The translations under genes were made by a program, and so were the position numbers. A stretch of 64,000 nt of DNA from Magnetospirillum molischianum DSM 120 (GTDB lineage Bacteria > Pseudomonadota > Alphaproteobacteria > Rhodospirillales > Magnetospirillaceae). Below the pieces are notes generated by a model. The model ran no database searches. It was given only the letters and a program-made list of their open reading frames with translations, and had not been told where the DNA came from. The DNA lies in the NCBI RefSeq assembly GCF_000294655.1, contig NZ_CAHP01000014.1:285781-349780 (forward strand). The letters are read 5' to 3'. Each line of letters opens with the position of its first letter. The first letter of the stretch is position 1. Positions 27,367 through 36,873 of the stretch are shown here, piece by piece.

Positions 27367-28041
27367 GTGTCCGTGCGAATACTTATCATCGCTGTCGCGT
27401 TCGTCCTCGTCGTCTTATCGACACTCGGCTTGGTGCCGGACGCCCTGCTCGCCCCCTACGGCGAGACGATTCGCGCCGTGCTGCCGAAAGCGATGTCACT
27501 CAGCGCGTCGGTTCTGTTTCTGGCGCTGCTGGCCGAGCGGGTTCGCATCGCCCCTGTCACCGTAGCATCGCGGGCCGAGCCGGAGCCTGTGCCCGAACCG
27601 GCCCAGCCGCTTCCCGCCGCGGCTCCTCTTCCCCCAGCGGCTCCGGCCATCAATGCCGAGGCCGAAGTCGTCAGCTTCCTAGCCCTGTTGCAGGACAAAG
27701 GGCGGCTGGTCGATTTCCTGATGGACGACGTTACCCCCTATAGCGATGCTCAGGTCGGTGCCGCTGCCCGTGTCCTGCACCAAGGCTGTCGCGCCGTGCT
27801 GACCGAGCATTTCAGCATCCGTCCGGTCAGGGATGAGGCCGAGGGTGCCCGCATCACCGTTCCGGCTGGGTTCGCCGCCGACGAATACCGTCTGGTCGGC
27901 CGCATCGGCGGCGAAGCGCCGTTCTCGGGGACGCTGATCCATCACGGTTGGCGGACCGAATCGGTTCGGCTGCCGCGTCTGGTCAGGGCGGACGAAGCCC
28001 GCCTGCCCGCGATTGCTCCGGCCGAAATCGAGCTTCGCTAG
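27367..28041 (+). CDS. DUF2760-domain protein
   Basis: A 224-aa protein from a GTG at 27367, with GAGGGG just upstream. Two N-terminal TM segments (residues about 5-22 and 38-55), a Pro/Ala-rich linker (about 65-95), then the DUF2760 domain (VSFLALLQDKGRLVDFLMDDVTPYSDAQVGAAARVLHQGCR). Only 39 bp separate it from two Hsp70-family genes, and this trio is a recurrent proteobacterial arrangement. A membrane partner or anchor for the Hsp70s is inference. Confidence 0.82.
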   Translation: MSVRILIIAVAFVLVVLSTLGLVPDALLAPYGETIRAVLPKAMSLSASVLFLALLAERVRIAPVTVASRAEPEPVPEPAQPLPAAAPLPPAAPAINAEAEVVSFLALLQDKGRLVDFLMDDVTPYSDAQVGAAARVLHQGCRAVLTEHFSIRPVRDEAEGARITVPAGFAADEYRLVGRIGGEAPFSGTLIHHGWRTESVRLPRLVRADEARLPAIAPAEIELR

Positions 28042-28080
28042 TTTTTCTTAACCGGCAACAGTAACGACGCGGCGGATTCA

Positions 28081-29910
28081 ATGACCCAGCGATTTAGTTT
28101 CGGCATCGATCTCGGGACCAGCAACAGCGCGGTTGCGCGGGCCGGGGCCGAAGGCACGGACAGTGAAATCCTGGGGATCACCCAGGTTCTTGGCCCCAAC
28201 CAAATCGGCGAGCGCCCGACCCTGCCATCGGCGCTGTACCTGCCCCACCCCGACGAATTCCCTGCCGGAGCCTTTCCGCTGCCCTGGCCGGATAACGAGG
28301 CCGGAACCGCCCTCGTCGGACAGTTCGCCCGAGATCACGGCGCGCTGGTCCCCGACCGGCTGGTGACCTCGGCAAAGTCCTGGCTGTCCAACCCACATAT
28401 CGACCCCCGCCAGCCGGTTCTGCCCTGGCTGTCCGAAAGCGTCGGGGAAAAGCTGTCGCCATTCGAATGTTCGCGCCGTTATCTCGACCATCTGCGTCGT
28501 AGCGTCGCCCAGACCGTGCCGGAATCCGCTTTGTCCGATGGGCTGGTGGTTCTGACCGTCCCCGCCTCGTTCGACGAAGTGGCGCGGACGTTGACCGCCG
28601 AGGCTGCCGAGGCCGCCGGACTGGGCCGGGTCACCCTGCTGGAAGAACCGCTGGCTGCCTTCTACGCCTGGGCGGATCAGGCCGGGCGAGACTGGCGGGC
28701 GCAGATCGGCCCCGGCGACATCGTTCTGGTCTGCGACGTCGGTGGCGGCACCGCCGATTTCAGCCTGATCGCGGTATCGGAAACCAATGGCGAGCTTGAC
28801 CTTGATCGCGTCAGCGTCGGCGAGCACATCCTGCTCGGCGGCGACAACATGGATCTGGCGCTGGCCTATACGCTCCGGGCCGGGCTGGAAGCCGAGGGCA
28901 AGCAGATCAGCGACGTGCAGTTCCTATCTCTGGTCCATTCGGCGTCCAGGGCCAAGGTGGCGATGCTGGAAGACGATTCGCTGACCGAAGTGCCGATCAC
29001 GGTGCCGTCGCGCGGCTCCAGCCTGTTCGGCGGTTCGATCTCGACCCGGCTTGACCGGGCGACGCTTCAAGCGATTGTGCTGGATGGGTTCTTCGCCCGC
29101 ACCGACATCGACGACATGCCGAAAGCGGCGCGGCGGGCCGGGTTGCAGGAATTCGGTCTGGCTTATGCCGCCGATCCGGTCGTCAGTAAGCATCTGGCCC
29201 GCTTCCTGGTGCGCAGCCTGGAAAACGTCCGGGCCAGCGACATGCTGTCGGCGCGGATCGGGCCGGAACGGTTGGGCGGACGTTTCCTTGCCCCGACCGC
29301 CGTACTGTTCAACGGTGGCGTGTTCAAAGCCGCACCGATCCGGGCGCGGGTGCTGGACCTGCTGCGCAGTTGGAGCGACGGCGCGACGGTGCGTGAATTG
29401 TCGGGGGCACAGCCCGACCTTGCCGTCGCCAAGGGCGCGGCGGTGTTCGGCCGCATCCGCCTGACCGGCAAGGGCATTCGGGTCAAGGCCGGGGCTGCAA
29501 GGTCTTATTATATCGGACTTGAGTCCTCGATGCCGGCGGTACCCGGCTTCTCGCCGCCACTAAAAGCGCTGTGCGTGGTGCCGCAGGGCATGGAGGAAGG
29601 CAGCGAAATCGTGATCGAAGGACGCGATCTGGCCCTGCTGACCGGACACCCGGCAGAATTCCGTTTCTTTGCCTCCGATGTCCGCAGCGGCGATACCGCC
29701 GGAACGGTTTTGCCCGATGCCGAACGCGAGTTGCAGGAGGTAAGTCTCCTCGAAATCGTCCTGCCCGAGGTCGAGGGCGTCCCTCCCGGCCAGCCCGTGC
29801 CGGTCCAGGTCAACGCACTCGTCACCGATGTCGGCACTCTTGAAGTGTGGATGAAGCACACCCGCTCCGACCGCCGCTGGAAAGTCGAGTTCCAGGTCAG
29901 AACCGAATAA
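28081..29910 (+). CDS. Hsp70-family protein (first of pair)
   Basis: A 609-aa actin-like ATPase. Phosphate 1 loop FGIDLGTSNSAVA; ITVPASFDE-type segment (VVLTVPASFDEVARTLTAEAAEAAGL); phosphate 2 loop VCDVGGGTADFSLIAV; LLEEPLAAFYAW; GGDNMDLALAY. The C-terminal 150 residues are a divergent beta domain rather than the DnaK substrate domain and lid. No J-protein or exchange factor gene is adjacent. It is probably a specialised chaperone or ATP switch acting with the next gene. Confidence 0.85.
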   Translation: MTQRFSFGIDLGTSNSAVARAGAEGTDSEILGITQVLGPNQIGERPTLPSALYLPHPDEFPAGAFPLPWPDNEAGTALVGQFARDHGALVPDRLVTSAKSWLSNPHIDPRQPVLPWLSESVGEKLSPFECSRRYLDHLRRSVAQTVPESALSDGLVVLTVPASFDEVARTLTAEAAEAAGLGRVTLLEEPLAAFYAWADQAGRDWRAQIGPGDIVLVCDVGGGTADFSLIAVSETNGELDLDRVSVGEHILLGGDNMDLALAYTLRAGLEAEGKQISDVQFLSLVHSASRAKVAMLEDDSLTEVPITVPSRGSSLFGGSISTRLDRATLQAIVLDGFFARTDIDDMPKAARRAGLQEFGLAYAADPVVSKHLARFLVRSLENVRASDMLSARIGPERLGGRFLAPTAVLFNGGVFKAAPIRARVLDLLRSWSDGATVRELSGAQPDLAVAKGAAVFGRIRLTGKGIRVKAGAARSYYIGLESSMPAVPGFSPPLKALCVVPQGMEEGSEIVIEGRDLALLTGHPAEFRFFASDVRSGDTAGTVLPDAERELQEVSLLEIVLPEVEGVPPGQPVPVQVNALVTDVGTLEVWMKHTRSDRRWKVEFQVRTE

Positions 29911-29951
29911 TCGGCGACCGTCCTTTTCCTCCAGATCGGTGTGTTCGTGTG

Positions 29952-32702
29952 ATGGCCCAGCCTCGTTTCAGCATCGGCATCGATCTCGGTACCAGCAATT
30001 CCGCCCTGGCCTATGCGCCGTTCGACGGAGACGGCGGTACCGAGGTCTTGCCAATCCCGCAATGGGACAGCGAGACGACGCACACCGAGGCGGCGACACT
30101 GCCGTCTGCCCTTTATTGGCCGGAAGCCCCGCTTGACGGCGGCGCGGGCGGTTGGGTCGTCGGGCGGCTGGCCCGGCGCAAGGCGGGAGAGGTGCCTGGA
30201 CGGGTTGTTCTGTCAGCCAAATCGTGGCTGTGCCACCACGCCGCCGACCGCTCGGCCCAATTCCTCCCCTGGGGTGGCGACGAGATGGCCGCCGCCGACA
30301 AGATTTCTCCGGTCGCGGCCTCGGCGCTGATCCTGCGCCACCTGTGGTCGGCCTGGGACGCTCGGTTCGCCGCACAGGGACCAGACTGGCACTTCGACGC
30401 CCAGGACATCACCATCACTGTTCCGGCCTCGTTCGACGCGGTGGCACAGCGTCTGACTCTCGACGCCGCCCGCGATGCCGGACTGCCCGAGCGCACCCGC
30501 CTGCTGGAAGAGCCTCAAGCGGCTTTCGCCTGGTGGCTGGAACAACGCCACGACGGCGGCGACATCTGGGCGGCGCTGCCCGATCCGCAGAACGAGCGGC
30601 ACCACGTTCTGGTCGTCGATGTCGGCGGCGGCACCACCGATTTCAGCCTGTTCGAATTGCGGCGCGACGTCGGCGCCGATGCCCCGCGCATCGTCCGGGT
30701 CGCGGTCAGCGACCATATCCTGCTTGGCGGCGACAATATCGATCTCGCCCTCGCCCATCTGATGGAGCCACGCCTGACGCGGGGACTGGCTCCACTATCG
30801 GCCGCGCAATGGGAACATCTGGTCGCCTCCTGCCGCGCCCTCAAGGAACGGGTTTTGGCAGAGGACGGTGCCGCCGAGGAGGTCTTCACCGTCTCGGTAC
30901 CGGGACGCGGATCGGGCCTGATCGGCGGCGCGTTGACCGCCGAACTGTCGCGCGCCGATCTCGATACCCTGCTGTTCGATGGCTTTTTCCCTGCATGCGG
31001 AGCGGACGAGCAGCCCAAGCGCGCGGCAACCGCGATCAAGGAATGGGGGCTGCCCTACGCCTTCGACGGAGCCATTACCCGCCACCTCGCCGATTTCCTG
31101 CATGACCGCCCCCGGATCGACGCGGTGCTGTTCAACGGCGGCTCGCTCCAGCCCCAACGGCTGCGCGCACAGCTGCGCGACCGTATCGCGGCGTGGCAGG
31201 ACGGGATCGCGCCCCAAATTCTGGACAACGGACAACTCGACCTCGCGGTCGCACGTGGGGCCGCCTATTCCGGTTGGCTGCGCCATCGCCACACCGGAGC
31301 GATCGAAGCCGGAGCGGCCCGCGCCGTGTTCATCGAGGCCCACCGCGACGAGGACGGCGAGACCGCCCGTTCGCTGGTGTGCCTTCTGCCCCACGGTGCG
31401 ACGGTCGAGCGTGATTTCGAGCCGCTGGGACTGGATCTCAGCCTCCGCCTCGATCGGATGGTCAGCTTTCGCGTCCACACCTCGACTCGCCACGATGCGG
31501 TTCGGCTGGGCGACATCGTGGCGCTCGATCCCGAACGCTTCCGTGCGCTGCCGCCGCTGGAAACAGTGCTGCGTGCCCCGGACGGAGCCACGGCCGAGGA
31601 AACCATCCCGGTCGGTCTGGTCGCTCGCGTCAATGAATTGGGACTGTTGCAGGTGTCGATCCGCAGCCGCACCCCCGGTCTCAATCAGTGCTGGCCGCTC
31701 GATTTCAACCTGCGCCAACAGGATCGGGCTGGAGCCGAAGCCGCCCCGATCCAGGCTGAGGCGAATGCACCGCAGGACCGGATCGAAGCCGCCGCTTCCC
31801 GGATCGAGGCCGCGCTGGGACGGCCGGTCGGCAAGGGCGAGAAGCTGACCGCGCCCCGGCTGCTGCAAAGTCTGGAACAGATCCTGGGGCTACCGCGCGG
31901 CGCATGGAACGCGGTGCTGCTGCGCGCCCTATGGCCCAGCCTGGAGCGCTGCCGCGACGGCCTCGGCTTGTCGGTCGAACATGAGGAAACGTGGCTGGCT
32001 GTCGCCGGGTTCCTGTTGCGTCCCGGCTTTGGCGTTGCCCAGGACGAAGCCCGGATCGATACATTGTGGCGGCTGCGCGAGGCGGGAGCGCGCTTTCCCG
32101 GCAAACGGGTCCGGGTGCAAGAGCACATCCTGTGGCGGCGACTAGCCGGGGGGCTTGATCGCGAGCGACAGGAAGTGCTGGCGAACGCCGAAATGGCGCG
32201 GATCGTTCAGACCAAATCCGCCGCGCCTGAACTGATCCGAATGGTCGGCGCGTTCGAACGACTCGGCCCCGACCTCAAGGCCGATCTGGTGCGCCGCTTC
32301 ATCGACAGCGCGGCGGCGCTGGCAACAGAACACAAGCATTGCGCCCCCTATCTGGCGGCACTGGGATCGCTGTTAAACCGCACTCCGTTCCATTCCGGGC
32401 CGGAAGGAGTGATGCCGCCCGCCCTGGTCGAGCAGGCGTTCGACGCGTTACGCGGCTTCGATTGGGCCGACCCGGAATTGGTCGAGGCGCAAACTTTGTT
32501 CCTGCGCGCCGCCCGTGCCGTCGCCGACCGCACGATCGATCCTGGCGAATCGCTACGGTTCAAGATCGCCAACCGGCTGGAAAAATGCGGAGTCTCGCCT
32601 TCGCGGACGGCGCGGCTAAAGACCGTGGTGGCGGTCGAACGCGCCGATCTGATCGGCTATTTCAGCGACGACGTACCACCGGGCCTGATCCTGTCCACCT
32701 GA
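29952..32702 (+). CDS. Hsp70-family protein with DUF3731-type C-terminal region (second of pair)
   Basis: A 916-aa protein. The start at 29952 is chosen because MAQPRFSIGIDLGTSNSALAY then matches the neighbour's N-terminus. The ATPase domain mirrors the first Hsp70 (VVDVGGGTTDFSLFEL, LLEEPQAAFAWW, GGDNIDLALAH). After about residue 600 a long helical domain of some 300 residues (DUF3731-like) follows, with KGEKLTAPRLLQSLEQILGLPRGAWNAVLLRALWPSLERC and HEETWLAVAGFLLRPGFG. Its start lies 41 bp beyond the first hsp70 stop. Function is unknown. Confidence 0.85.
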   Translation: MAQPRFSIGIDLGTSNSALAYAPFDGDGGTEVLPIPQWDSETTHTEAATLPSALYWPEAPLDGGAGGWVVGRLARRKAGEVPGRVVLSAKSWLCHHAADRSAQFLPWGGDEMAAADKISPVAASALILRHLWSAWDARFAAQGPDWHFDAQDITITVPASFDAVAQRLTLDAARDAGLPERTRLLEEPQAAFAWWLEQRHDGGDIWAALPDPQNERHHVLVVDVGGGTTDFSLFELRRDVGADAPRIVRVAVSDHILLGGDNIDLALAHLMEPRLTRGLAPLSAAQWEHLVASCRALKERVLAEDGAAEEVFTVSVPGRGSGLIGGALTAELSRADLDTLLFDGFFPACGADEQPKRAATAIKEWGLPYAFDGAITRHLADFLHDRPRIDAVLFNGGSLQPQRLRAQLRDRIAAWQDGIAPQILDNGQLDLAVARGAAYSGWLRHRHTGAIEAGAARAVFIEAHRDEDGETARSLVCLLPHGATVERDFEPLGLDLSLRLDRMVSFRVHTSTRHDAVRLGDIVALDPERFRALPPLETVLRAPDGATAEETIPVGLVARVNELGLLQVSIRSRTPGLNQCWPLDFNLRQQDRAGAEAAPIQAEANAPQDRIEAAASRIEAALGRPVGKGEKLTAPRLLQSLEQILGLPRGAWNAVLLRALWPSLERCRDGLGLSVEHEETWLAVAGFLLRPGFGVAQDEARIDTLWRLREAGARFPGKRVRVQEHILWRRLAGGLDRERQEVLANAEMARIVQTKSAAPELIRMVGAFERLGPDLKADLVRRFIDSAAALATEHKHCAPYLAALGSLLNRTPFHSGPEGVMPPALVEQAFDALRGFDWADPELVEAQTLFLRAARAVADRTIDPGESLRFKIANRLEKCGVSPSRTARLKTVVAVERADLIGYFSDDVPPGLILST

Positions 32703-32741
32703 CAGGCCTCGCCCGGCGAGAGGCAATATAACGGCGGGAGT

Positions 32742-32802
32742 GGGACTTTGGATGCTCCCCGTTCCTGGCTCCAGACCAGATCGACAGGCAGTCCAAAGTC
32801 CC
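32742..32802. terminator. 11-bp inverted repeat between convergent genes
   Basis: GGGACTTTGGA (32742-32752) and TCCAAAGTCCC (32792-32802) are perfect arms enclosing 39 nt that contain a small CTGG/CCAG hairpin. It lies between the convergent hsp70 and helicase stops. There is no U-run, so the terminator label is provisional; it may instead be an RNA-stabilising structure. Confidence 0.4.
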
Positions 32803-32809
32803 GAACCCG

Positions 32810-34543
32810 TTATGATTTCCGCGACGGAGCCCGTGGCCGGGAGGCGGGACGCTCGGTCCGATCCGTCGTCCGGCTCGGGCGGGCTTCGCCCTCGGCCGGG
32901 CCGGAATCGCCCAACGGCTCGATACGAACATCGCCCCGTTCGATCCGGGTGACCGAGGCGAGGAACTTGTCCGCCGCCGCGACGTCGATCTCGAACCGGG
33001 TCTCGCGCTCGAAGATACGGATCGCACCGATCTCCTGCTTGGTGATCTTGCCCTGGCGACAGATCATCGGGATCAGCCAGCGCGGATCGGCGTTCTTCTG
33101 CCGACCGACATTCAGGCGGAACCAGACATGCTGACCCGGAGCGCTTTCGCGACGGGGACGACGAGGTTCGGACGGATCGCGCGGCGCCGGCGCACCTTCG
33201 CCCGGATCGAACACATCCTCGGCGGCGGGCAGATGCGAACGGTACATCCGCACCAGAGCCGCAGCGATGTCTTCGGGCGACCGCTCGGCCAGCAGAGCCT
33301 TGGCCATCGCCAGATCGTCCTCGCTCAGATCCTCGGTGACGAACGGGCTTTGCAGCAGCCGCTCCTGATCGAGCTTGCGGATATCCTCGGCCGAAGGCGC
33401 ACCGCCCCAGATAGCGTGAACGCCCGCGGACTGAAGCAACTGTTCGGCCTTGCGGCGGCGCGACAGCAGCACCAGCAGAACGCTGATACCCTTGCGCCCG
33501 GCACGGCCGGTGCGGCCGCTACGATGCTGCATCGTCGCAGCGTTCTGCGGCAATTCGGCATGGATCACCAGCCCGATATTGGGCAGATCGATGCCGCGCG
33601 CCGCGACATCGGTGGCGACGCAGACCCTGGCTCGACCATCACGCAGCGCTTGTAGCGCCTGATTGCGCTCGTTCTGCCCCAGTTCGCCGGACAAAGCGAC
33701 GGCGGCAAACCCACGTTCGAGCAGGATTGCCTGAAGGTGACGGACCGAATCGCGGGTGTTGCAAAACACCAACGTCGCCGGAGATTCGACAAAGCGCAGC
33801 AAATTGACGACCGCATGCTCGACTTCGTTGGGGGCGACGCGGACGGCACGGTATTCGATATCGGCATGGCCTTGCTGCCCGGCCGAAACGGCGATGCGCC
33901 AAGCATCGCGCTGGTATTGCTTGGCCAGGGCGACGATAGCCTTGGGCAACGTCGCCGAGAACAGCAAGGTACGGCGATCCTGCGGCGTCGCCTCAAGGAT
34001 GAACTCAAGATCCTCGCGGAAGCCGAGATCAAGCATCTCGTCCGCTTCGTCGAGCACCACCGCCTTCAACCGGGTGATCCGCAGACCGCCCCGTTCCAGA
34101 TGGTCGCGCAGGCGTCCCGGCGTTCCGACGACAATGTGCGCGCCCTTCGCCAGCATCCGCTGTTCGGCGCGGGGGTCCATGCCTCCGACGCAGGACACAA
34201 CCCGCCCACCGGCATGCTGATACAGCCACGATAATTCGCGCTGGACCTGAAGCGCCAGTTCGCGAGTGGGAGCGACGATCAGGGCGATCGGTTCGTCCGC
34301 CGGTTCCAACGTCAGGGCATCGCCCAGCAAGGTGTCGGCGATGGCGAGACCATAGGCAACCGTCTTGCCCGATCCGGTCTGCGCCGAAACCAGCAAGTCG
34401 CGCCCCTTCGCACCGGGGTCGAGCACCGCCGTCTGGACGGCGGTCAATTCAGTGTAGTCGCGCTCGGTCAGAGCTTGGGTGAGCGGATGGCCCACAGGAA
34501 AAAAGACCATGTTTGGAGCGTTGCTTTCGTGCGTTGGGAGCAT
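32810..34543 (-). CDS. DEAD-box RNA helicase with DbpA-type RNA-binding domain
   Basis: A 577-aa helicase (start at 34543; ATG at 34510 also possible). Q-motif region TAVQTAVL, motif I SAQTGSGKT, Ia PTRELA, motif II DEAD (VVLDEADEML), III SAT, V ATDVAARGIDLP and VI HRSGRTGRAG. Residues about 480-545 (QHVWFRLNVGRQKNADPRWLIPMICRQGKITKQEIGAIRIFERETRFEID) match the DbpA/CsdA C-terminal RNA-binding fold, followed by a basic tail. It likely acts in ribosome assembly or RNA decay. DbpA and DeaD assignments cannot be separated by eye. Confidence 0.88.
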   Translation of the reverse strand: MLPTHESNAPNMVFFPVGHPLTQALTERDYTELTAVQTAVLDPGAKGRDLLVSAQTGSGKTVAYGLAIADTLLGDALTLEPADEPIALIVAPTRELALQVQRELSWLYQHAGGRVVSCVGGMDPRAEQRMLAKGAHIVVGTPGRLRDHLERGGLRITRLKAVVLDEADEMLDLGFREDLEFILEATPQDRRTLLFSATLPKAIVALAKQYQRDAWRIAVSAGQQGHADIEYRAVRVAPNEVEHAVVNLLRFVESPATLVFCNTRDSVRHLQAILLERGFAAVALSGELGQNERNQALQALRDGRARVCVATDVAARGIDLPNIGLVIHAELPQNAATMQHRSGRTGRAGRKGISVLLVLLSRRRKAEQLLQSAGVHAIWGGAPSAEDIRKLDQERLLQSPFVTEDLSEDDLAMAKALLAERSPEDIAAALVRMYRSHLPAAEDVFDPGEGAPAPRDPSEPRRPRRESAPGQHVWFRLNVGRQKNADPRWLIPMICRQGKITKQEIGAIRIFERETRFEIDVAAADKFLASVTRIERGDVRIEPLGDSGPAEGEARPSRTTDRTERPASRPRAPSRKS

Positions 34544-34714
34544 CAATGCCTGGCGCGGAACCGGCTCCACGAGGGTGCCGTGGGCCAGGAAGGAATCGGC
34601 GGCGACGAGCGATGCCGACCAAAGCGATTGGATAGCACGTTTCCCGCCGTCGTCACCCGAAATTCACTGTTCCCCGGATGGGGAGCGTCATTGTGTCAAC
34701 TAAAACGCGATTAC

Positions 34715-35065
34715 TTAGTGAACAGAACGCGTCTTTTCGGTCCAGCCGTTACGAGCGAAGCAACCTCGAACGACCTGATCACGCAGAGCGGCATTCGCAT
34801 CCTCCTGCCGATAGGACGGGGGGGTAACCGTATCGTAGGTCGAGCAATTACGGCGACTCTTATCGCAATAATGCGACGTATGGGAACTGCCGGGATCGAG
34901 AACGTAGACGGGGATGACGGGAACCTTCCCAGCGCCTTCCAACATACAAGCCGCCTTGACCTGCTCCCATTCTCCAGGAGTTCCGTTGGGTTTATCCCAA
35001 TACCGCTCGACGCACCCTGCAAGCAGAAGAGCAGATCCAACCGCTACAATAATGGGTTTTAACAT
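34715..35065 (-). CDS. Small lipoprotein
   Basis: A 116-aa protein. The ATG at 35065 gives MLKPIIVAVGSALLLAGC, a lipoprotein signal with lipobox LAGC. The mature part has Cys residues (about four) and ends WTEKTRSVH. No family is recognised. It lies alone between the helicase gene (171 bp downstream of its stop) and the divergent acyltransferase. Confidence 0.65.
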   Translation of the reverse strand: MLKPIIVAVGSALLLAGCVERYWDKPNGTPGEWEQVKAACMLEGAGKVPVIPVYVLDPGSSHTSHYCDKSRRNCSTYDTVTPPSYRQEDANAALRDQVVRGCFARNGWTEKTRSVH

Positions 35066-35313
35066 CACCGATAACATCCCGCCCATATCCCTGGCACCAG
35101 CCTACACGACCCGATACGTCGTGAATACAGCTCACATCGCCCGTCCGTACCGGCGATACGGCGCGGCGATGGCCGTTCTTGCGGCTCAGACTGATTTCAG
35201 TAATAAGTATTTTCCCTCTGATCGGTCGTACCCATATCCGATCCAGCTCCGAGTGCCGTCGCGTTGCAGCGGCCTAGGCGGGCACCCTATTTCGAGCGGG
35301 ATCGGTTCACCGA

Positions 35314-36459
35314 ATGAATACGACGATGATCTCCACCCTATCGACCCTGGCTGGACTAGGGTCGGTCGCGGTCCTGGTCTTCCTGTTGGCGGGAGGATTG
35401 CTGAAGGCCTTCCCTCGCCTCGCCGACTCTGTGCTGGGCGGCGCGTCGGGCCGCACGGGCGAACTTGACGGATTGCGCGGCGCTCTCAGTCTGCTGGTGG
35501 TGCTCCATCACAGCCTGATCGTCCGTGATTATTGCGCCACCGGACGGTATGAACCGCCGGTCGGCAATTTCAATAATCTGGCGGGCGAAGCTGCCGTTGC
35601 TCTGTTCTTCGTCATCACCGCCTCGCTTTACTGGAAGCGATTGTTGACCGGGGCACGGATCGACTGGCCCCGGCTGCTGATCGGACGACTGCGCCGATTG
35701 GGACCGATGTATGCGGTGGCGGTGGCGGTCCTGGTCGCCATCGTAATGGCGGAAACCGGCTTCGTACTTAATGTCTCGCCTGCCGAACTGATCGTCGAAA
35801 TCGGACAATGGCTCAGTTTCGATTTCCTGGCGCTGCCCGACATCAACGGCCGTCCCCAGACCTATTTTATCGAAGTGGTGGTTTGGACCCTGCGCTACGA
35901 ATGGCAGTTCGTCCTGTGTCTGCCGCTGTTGGCCCTGTTCGCCCGCGGCCGTCGCCCCTGGGTTCTGTATGCCGCCGGTCTGGCCCTGGCGGCGTTCGGC
36001 TCCGCCGACAACCTGCTCTATGCCTATTTCGCAGCGGGTCTGATCGCCGCCGATCTCAACGCCCGCCAAACCCTGCCACCGCGCGTCTGGGCTGGACTCG
36101 GCATCGTGTCGCTGGCGGTTCTCCTCGCGTGCTATCACGATATCTATGGCTTGCCCCAGGTCGGCCTGATCACCCTGATCTTTCTTGGCGCTTCGTCTGG
36201 AATAGGCCCGTGGGCGATCCTGCGCGCCCGTCCGTTACGCTTCCTCGGTATGATCAGCTACAGCGTCTATCTGCTGCATCACATGGTGCTGCATCTGTTT
36301 GCCGAGCAAATTTTCGGAGTGGAACGGTTCGCCGCCCTGGACGGTTGGGCCTTTCAGGGAGCGGTACTGATGATCGGGACCACCGCGATCCTACTGTCCA
36401 TCATCACCTATCTTACTGTCGAACGCCCCTGGTCTCATCCGGCACCAGCCCGCTCCTGA
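35314..36459 (+). CDS. Acyltransferase 3 family membrane protein
   Basis: A 381-aa protein with about ten TM helices. ELDGLRGALSLLVVLHHSLI contains the AT3 catalytic His region; GEAAVALFFVITASLY and the basic loop RLLIGRLRRLGPMY follow, and FLGMISYSVYLLHHMVLH is the late AT3 motif. Such enzymes add acyl groups to surface sugars, lipid A or other exported molecules. No polysaccharide genes are adjacent, so the substrate cannot be inferred. Confidence 0.88.
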   Translation: MNTTMISTLSTLAGLGSVAVLVFLLAGGLLKAFPRLADSVLGGASGRTGELDGLRGALSLLVVLHHSLIVRDYCATGRYEPPVGNFNNLAGEAAVALFFVITASLYWKRLLTGARIDWPRLLIGRLRRLGPMYAVAVAVLVAIVMAETGFVLNVSPAELIVEIGQWLSFDFLALPDINGRPQTYFIEVVVWTLRYEWQFVLCLPLLALFARGRRPWVLYAAGLALAAFGSADNLLYAYFAAGLIAADLNARQTLPPRVWAGLGIVSLAVLLACYHDIYGLPQVGLITLIFLGASSGIGPWAILRARPLRFLGMISYSVYLLHHMVLHLFAEQIFGVERFAALDGWAFQGAVLMIGTTAILLSIITYLTVERPWSHPAPARS

Positions 36460-36572
36460 CCACCGGATCCCGCCGCGCCCAGCGCAAAAACGATAGGCTT
36501 GCCATATTTCCGTATTCTGGCATAATGCCGCTCCCTTTCGAGGAAAAGAGCCAAAACGCCTTTTCCAAGAAT

Positions 36573-36646
36573 GCGGGTGTAGCTCAATGGTAGAGCAGAA
36601 GCTTCCCAAGCTTACGACGAGGGTTCGATTCCCTTCACCCGCTCCA
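36573..36646 (+). tRNA. tRNA-Gly (anticodon CCC)
   Basis: A 74-nt cloverleaf with encoded CCA. Acceptor GCGGGTG pairs with CACCCGC; D-stem GCTC/GAGC; anticodon loop TTCCCAA gives CCC; T-arm GGGTTCGATTCCC. The top pair of the anticodon stem is a G-A mismatch. The 3' half is duplicated at 39061-39107, marking it as an integration target. Confidence 0.95.
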
Positions 36647-36649
36647 AGC
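36600..36649 (+). repeat. Direct repeat copy 1 (attL-like, within tRNA-Gly)
   Basis: 50 bp identical to 39061-39110. It covers the tRNA from the 3' side of the anticodon stem start to CCA plus agc. Identity stops exactly at both sides (a versus c upstream, a versus t downstream), so the core is defined to the base. Confidence 0.9.
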
Positions 36650-36653
36650 ACTT

Positions 36654-36676
36654 AGCCGAAAACGGCTCCCTTTCTT
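36654..36676 (+). terminator. Terminator of tRNA-Gly
   Basis: AGCCG (36654-36658), loop aaaa, CGGCT (36663-36667), followed by ccctttctt. A short hairpin with a pyrimidine/T tail directly after the tRNA gene. Confidence 0.6.
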
Positions 36677-36692
36677 GGGACAAAATGGGACA
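36676..36692 (+). other. Paired heptamers, left end of the element
   Basis: TGGGACA at 36676 and again at 36686, one helical turn apart (10 bp start to start), 27 bp inside the left repeat. A matching pair with the same spacing lies at the right end (38939-38955). This geometry is like integrase arm-type sites; function is inferred. Confidence 0.45.
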
Positions 36693-36873
36693 GAGGCCGT
36701 AAGACGGCGGTGTCCCGAAAAATTGCCGAAAACCGAAATTTATCCTCCGGACGTGCCCTTCGAAGCGCGCCAGTATCCGACCTCGCCGAACGCGAGGCCC
36801 GTGAGACGACCCGTCACTGTATTCCTGGGAGGGTGGTTCCCTGGGCCAGGGATGGGGACAATGTTCATACCCC

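Noticed and set aside
30795-31868. 357-codon minus-strand frame over the second hsp70
   Set aside because: Antisense to a gene with intact Hsp70 motifs; no recognisable domain.
36400-36651. Small minus-strand frame across tRNA-Gly and another across 38960-39196, both with the peptide AGEGNRTLVVSLGS
   Set aside because: This peptide is simply the reverse translation of the tRNA 3' half, a common mis-annotation; not genes.
36647-36873. Possible integrase remnant or small gene after tRNA-Gly
   Set aside because: A 78-codon frame exists, but I see no tyrosine-recombinase motif (R...HxxR...Y).
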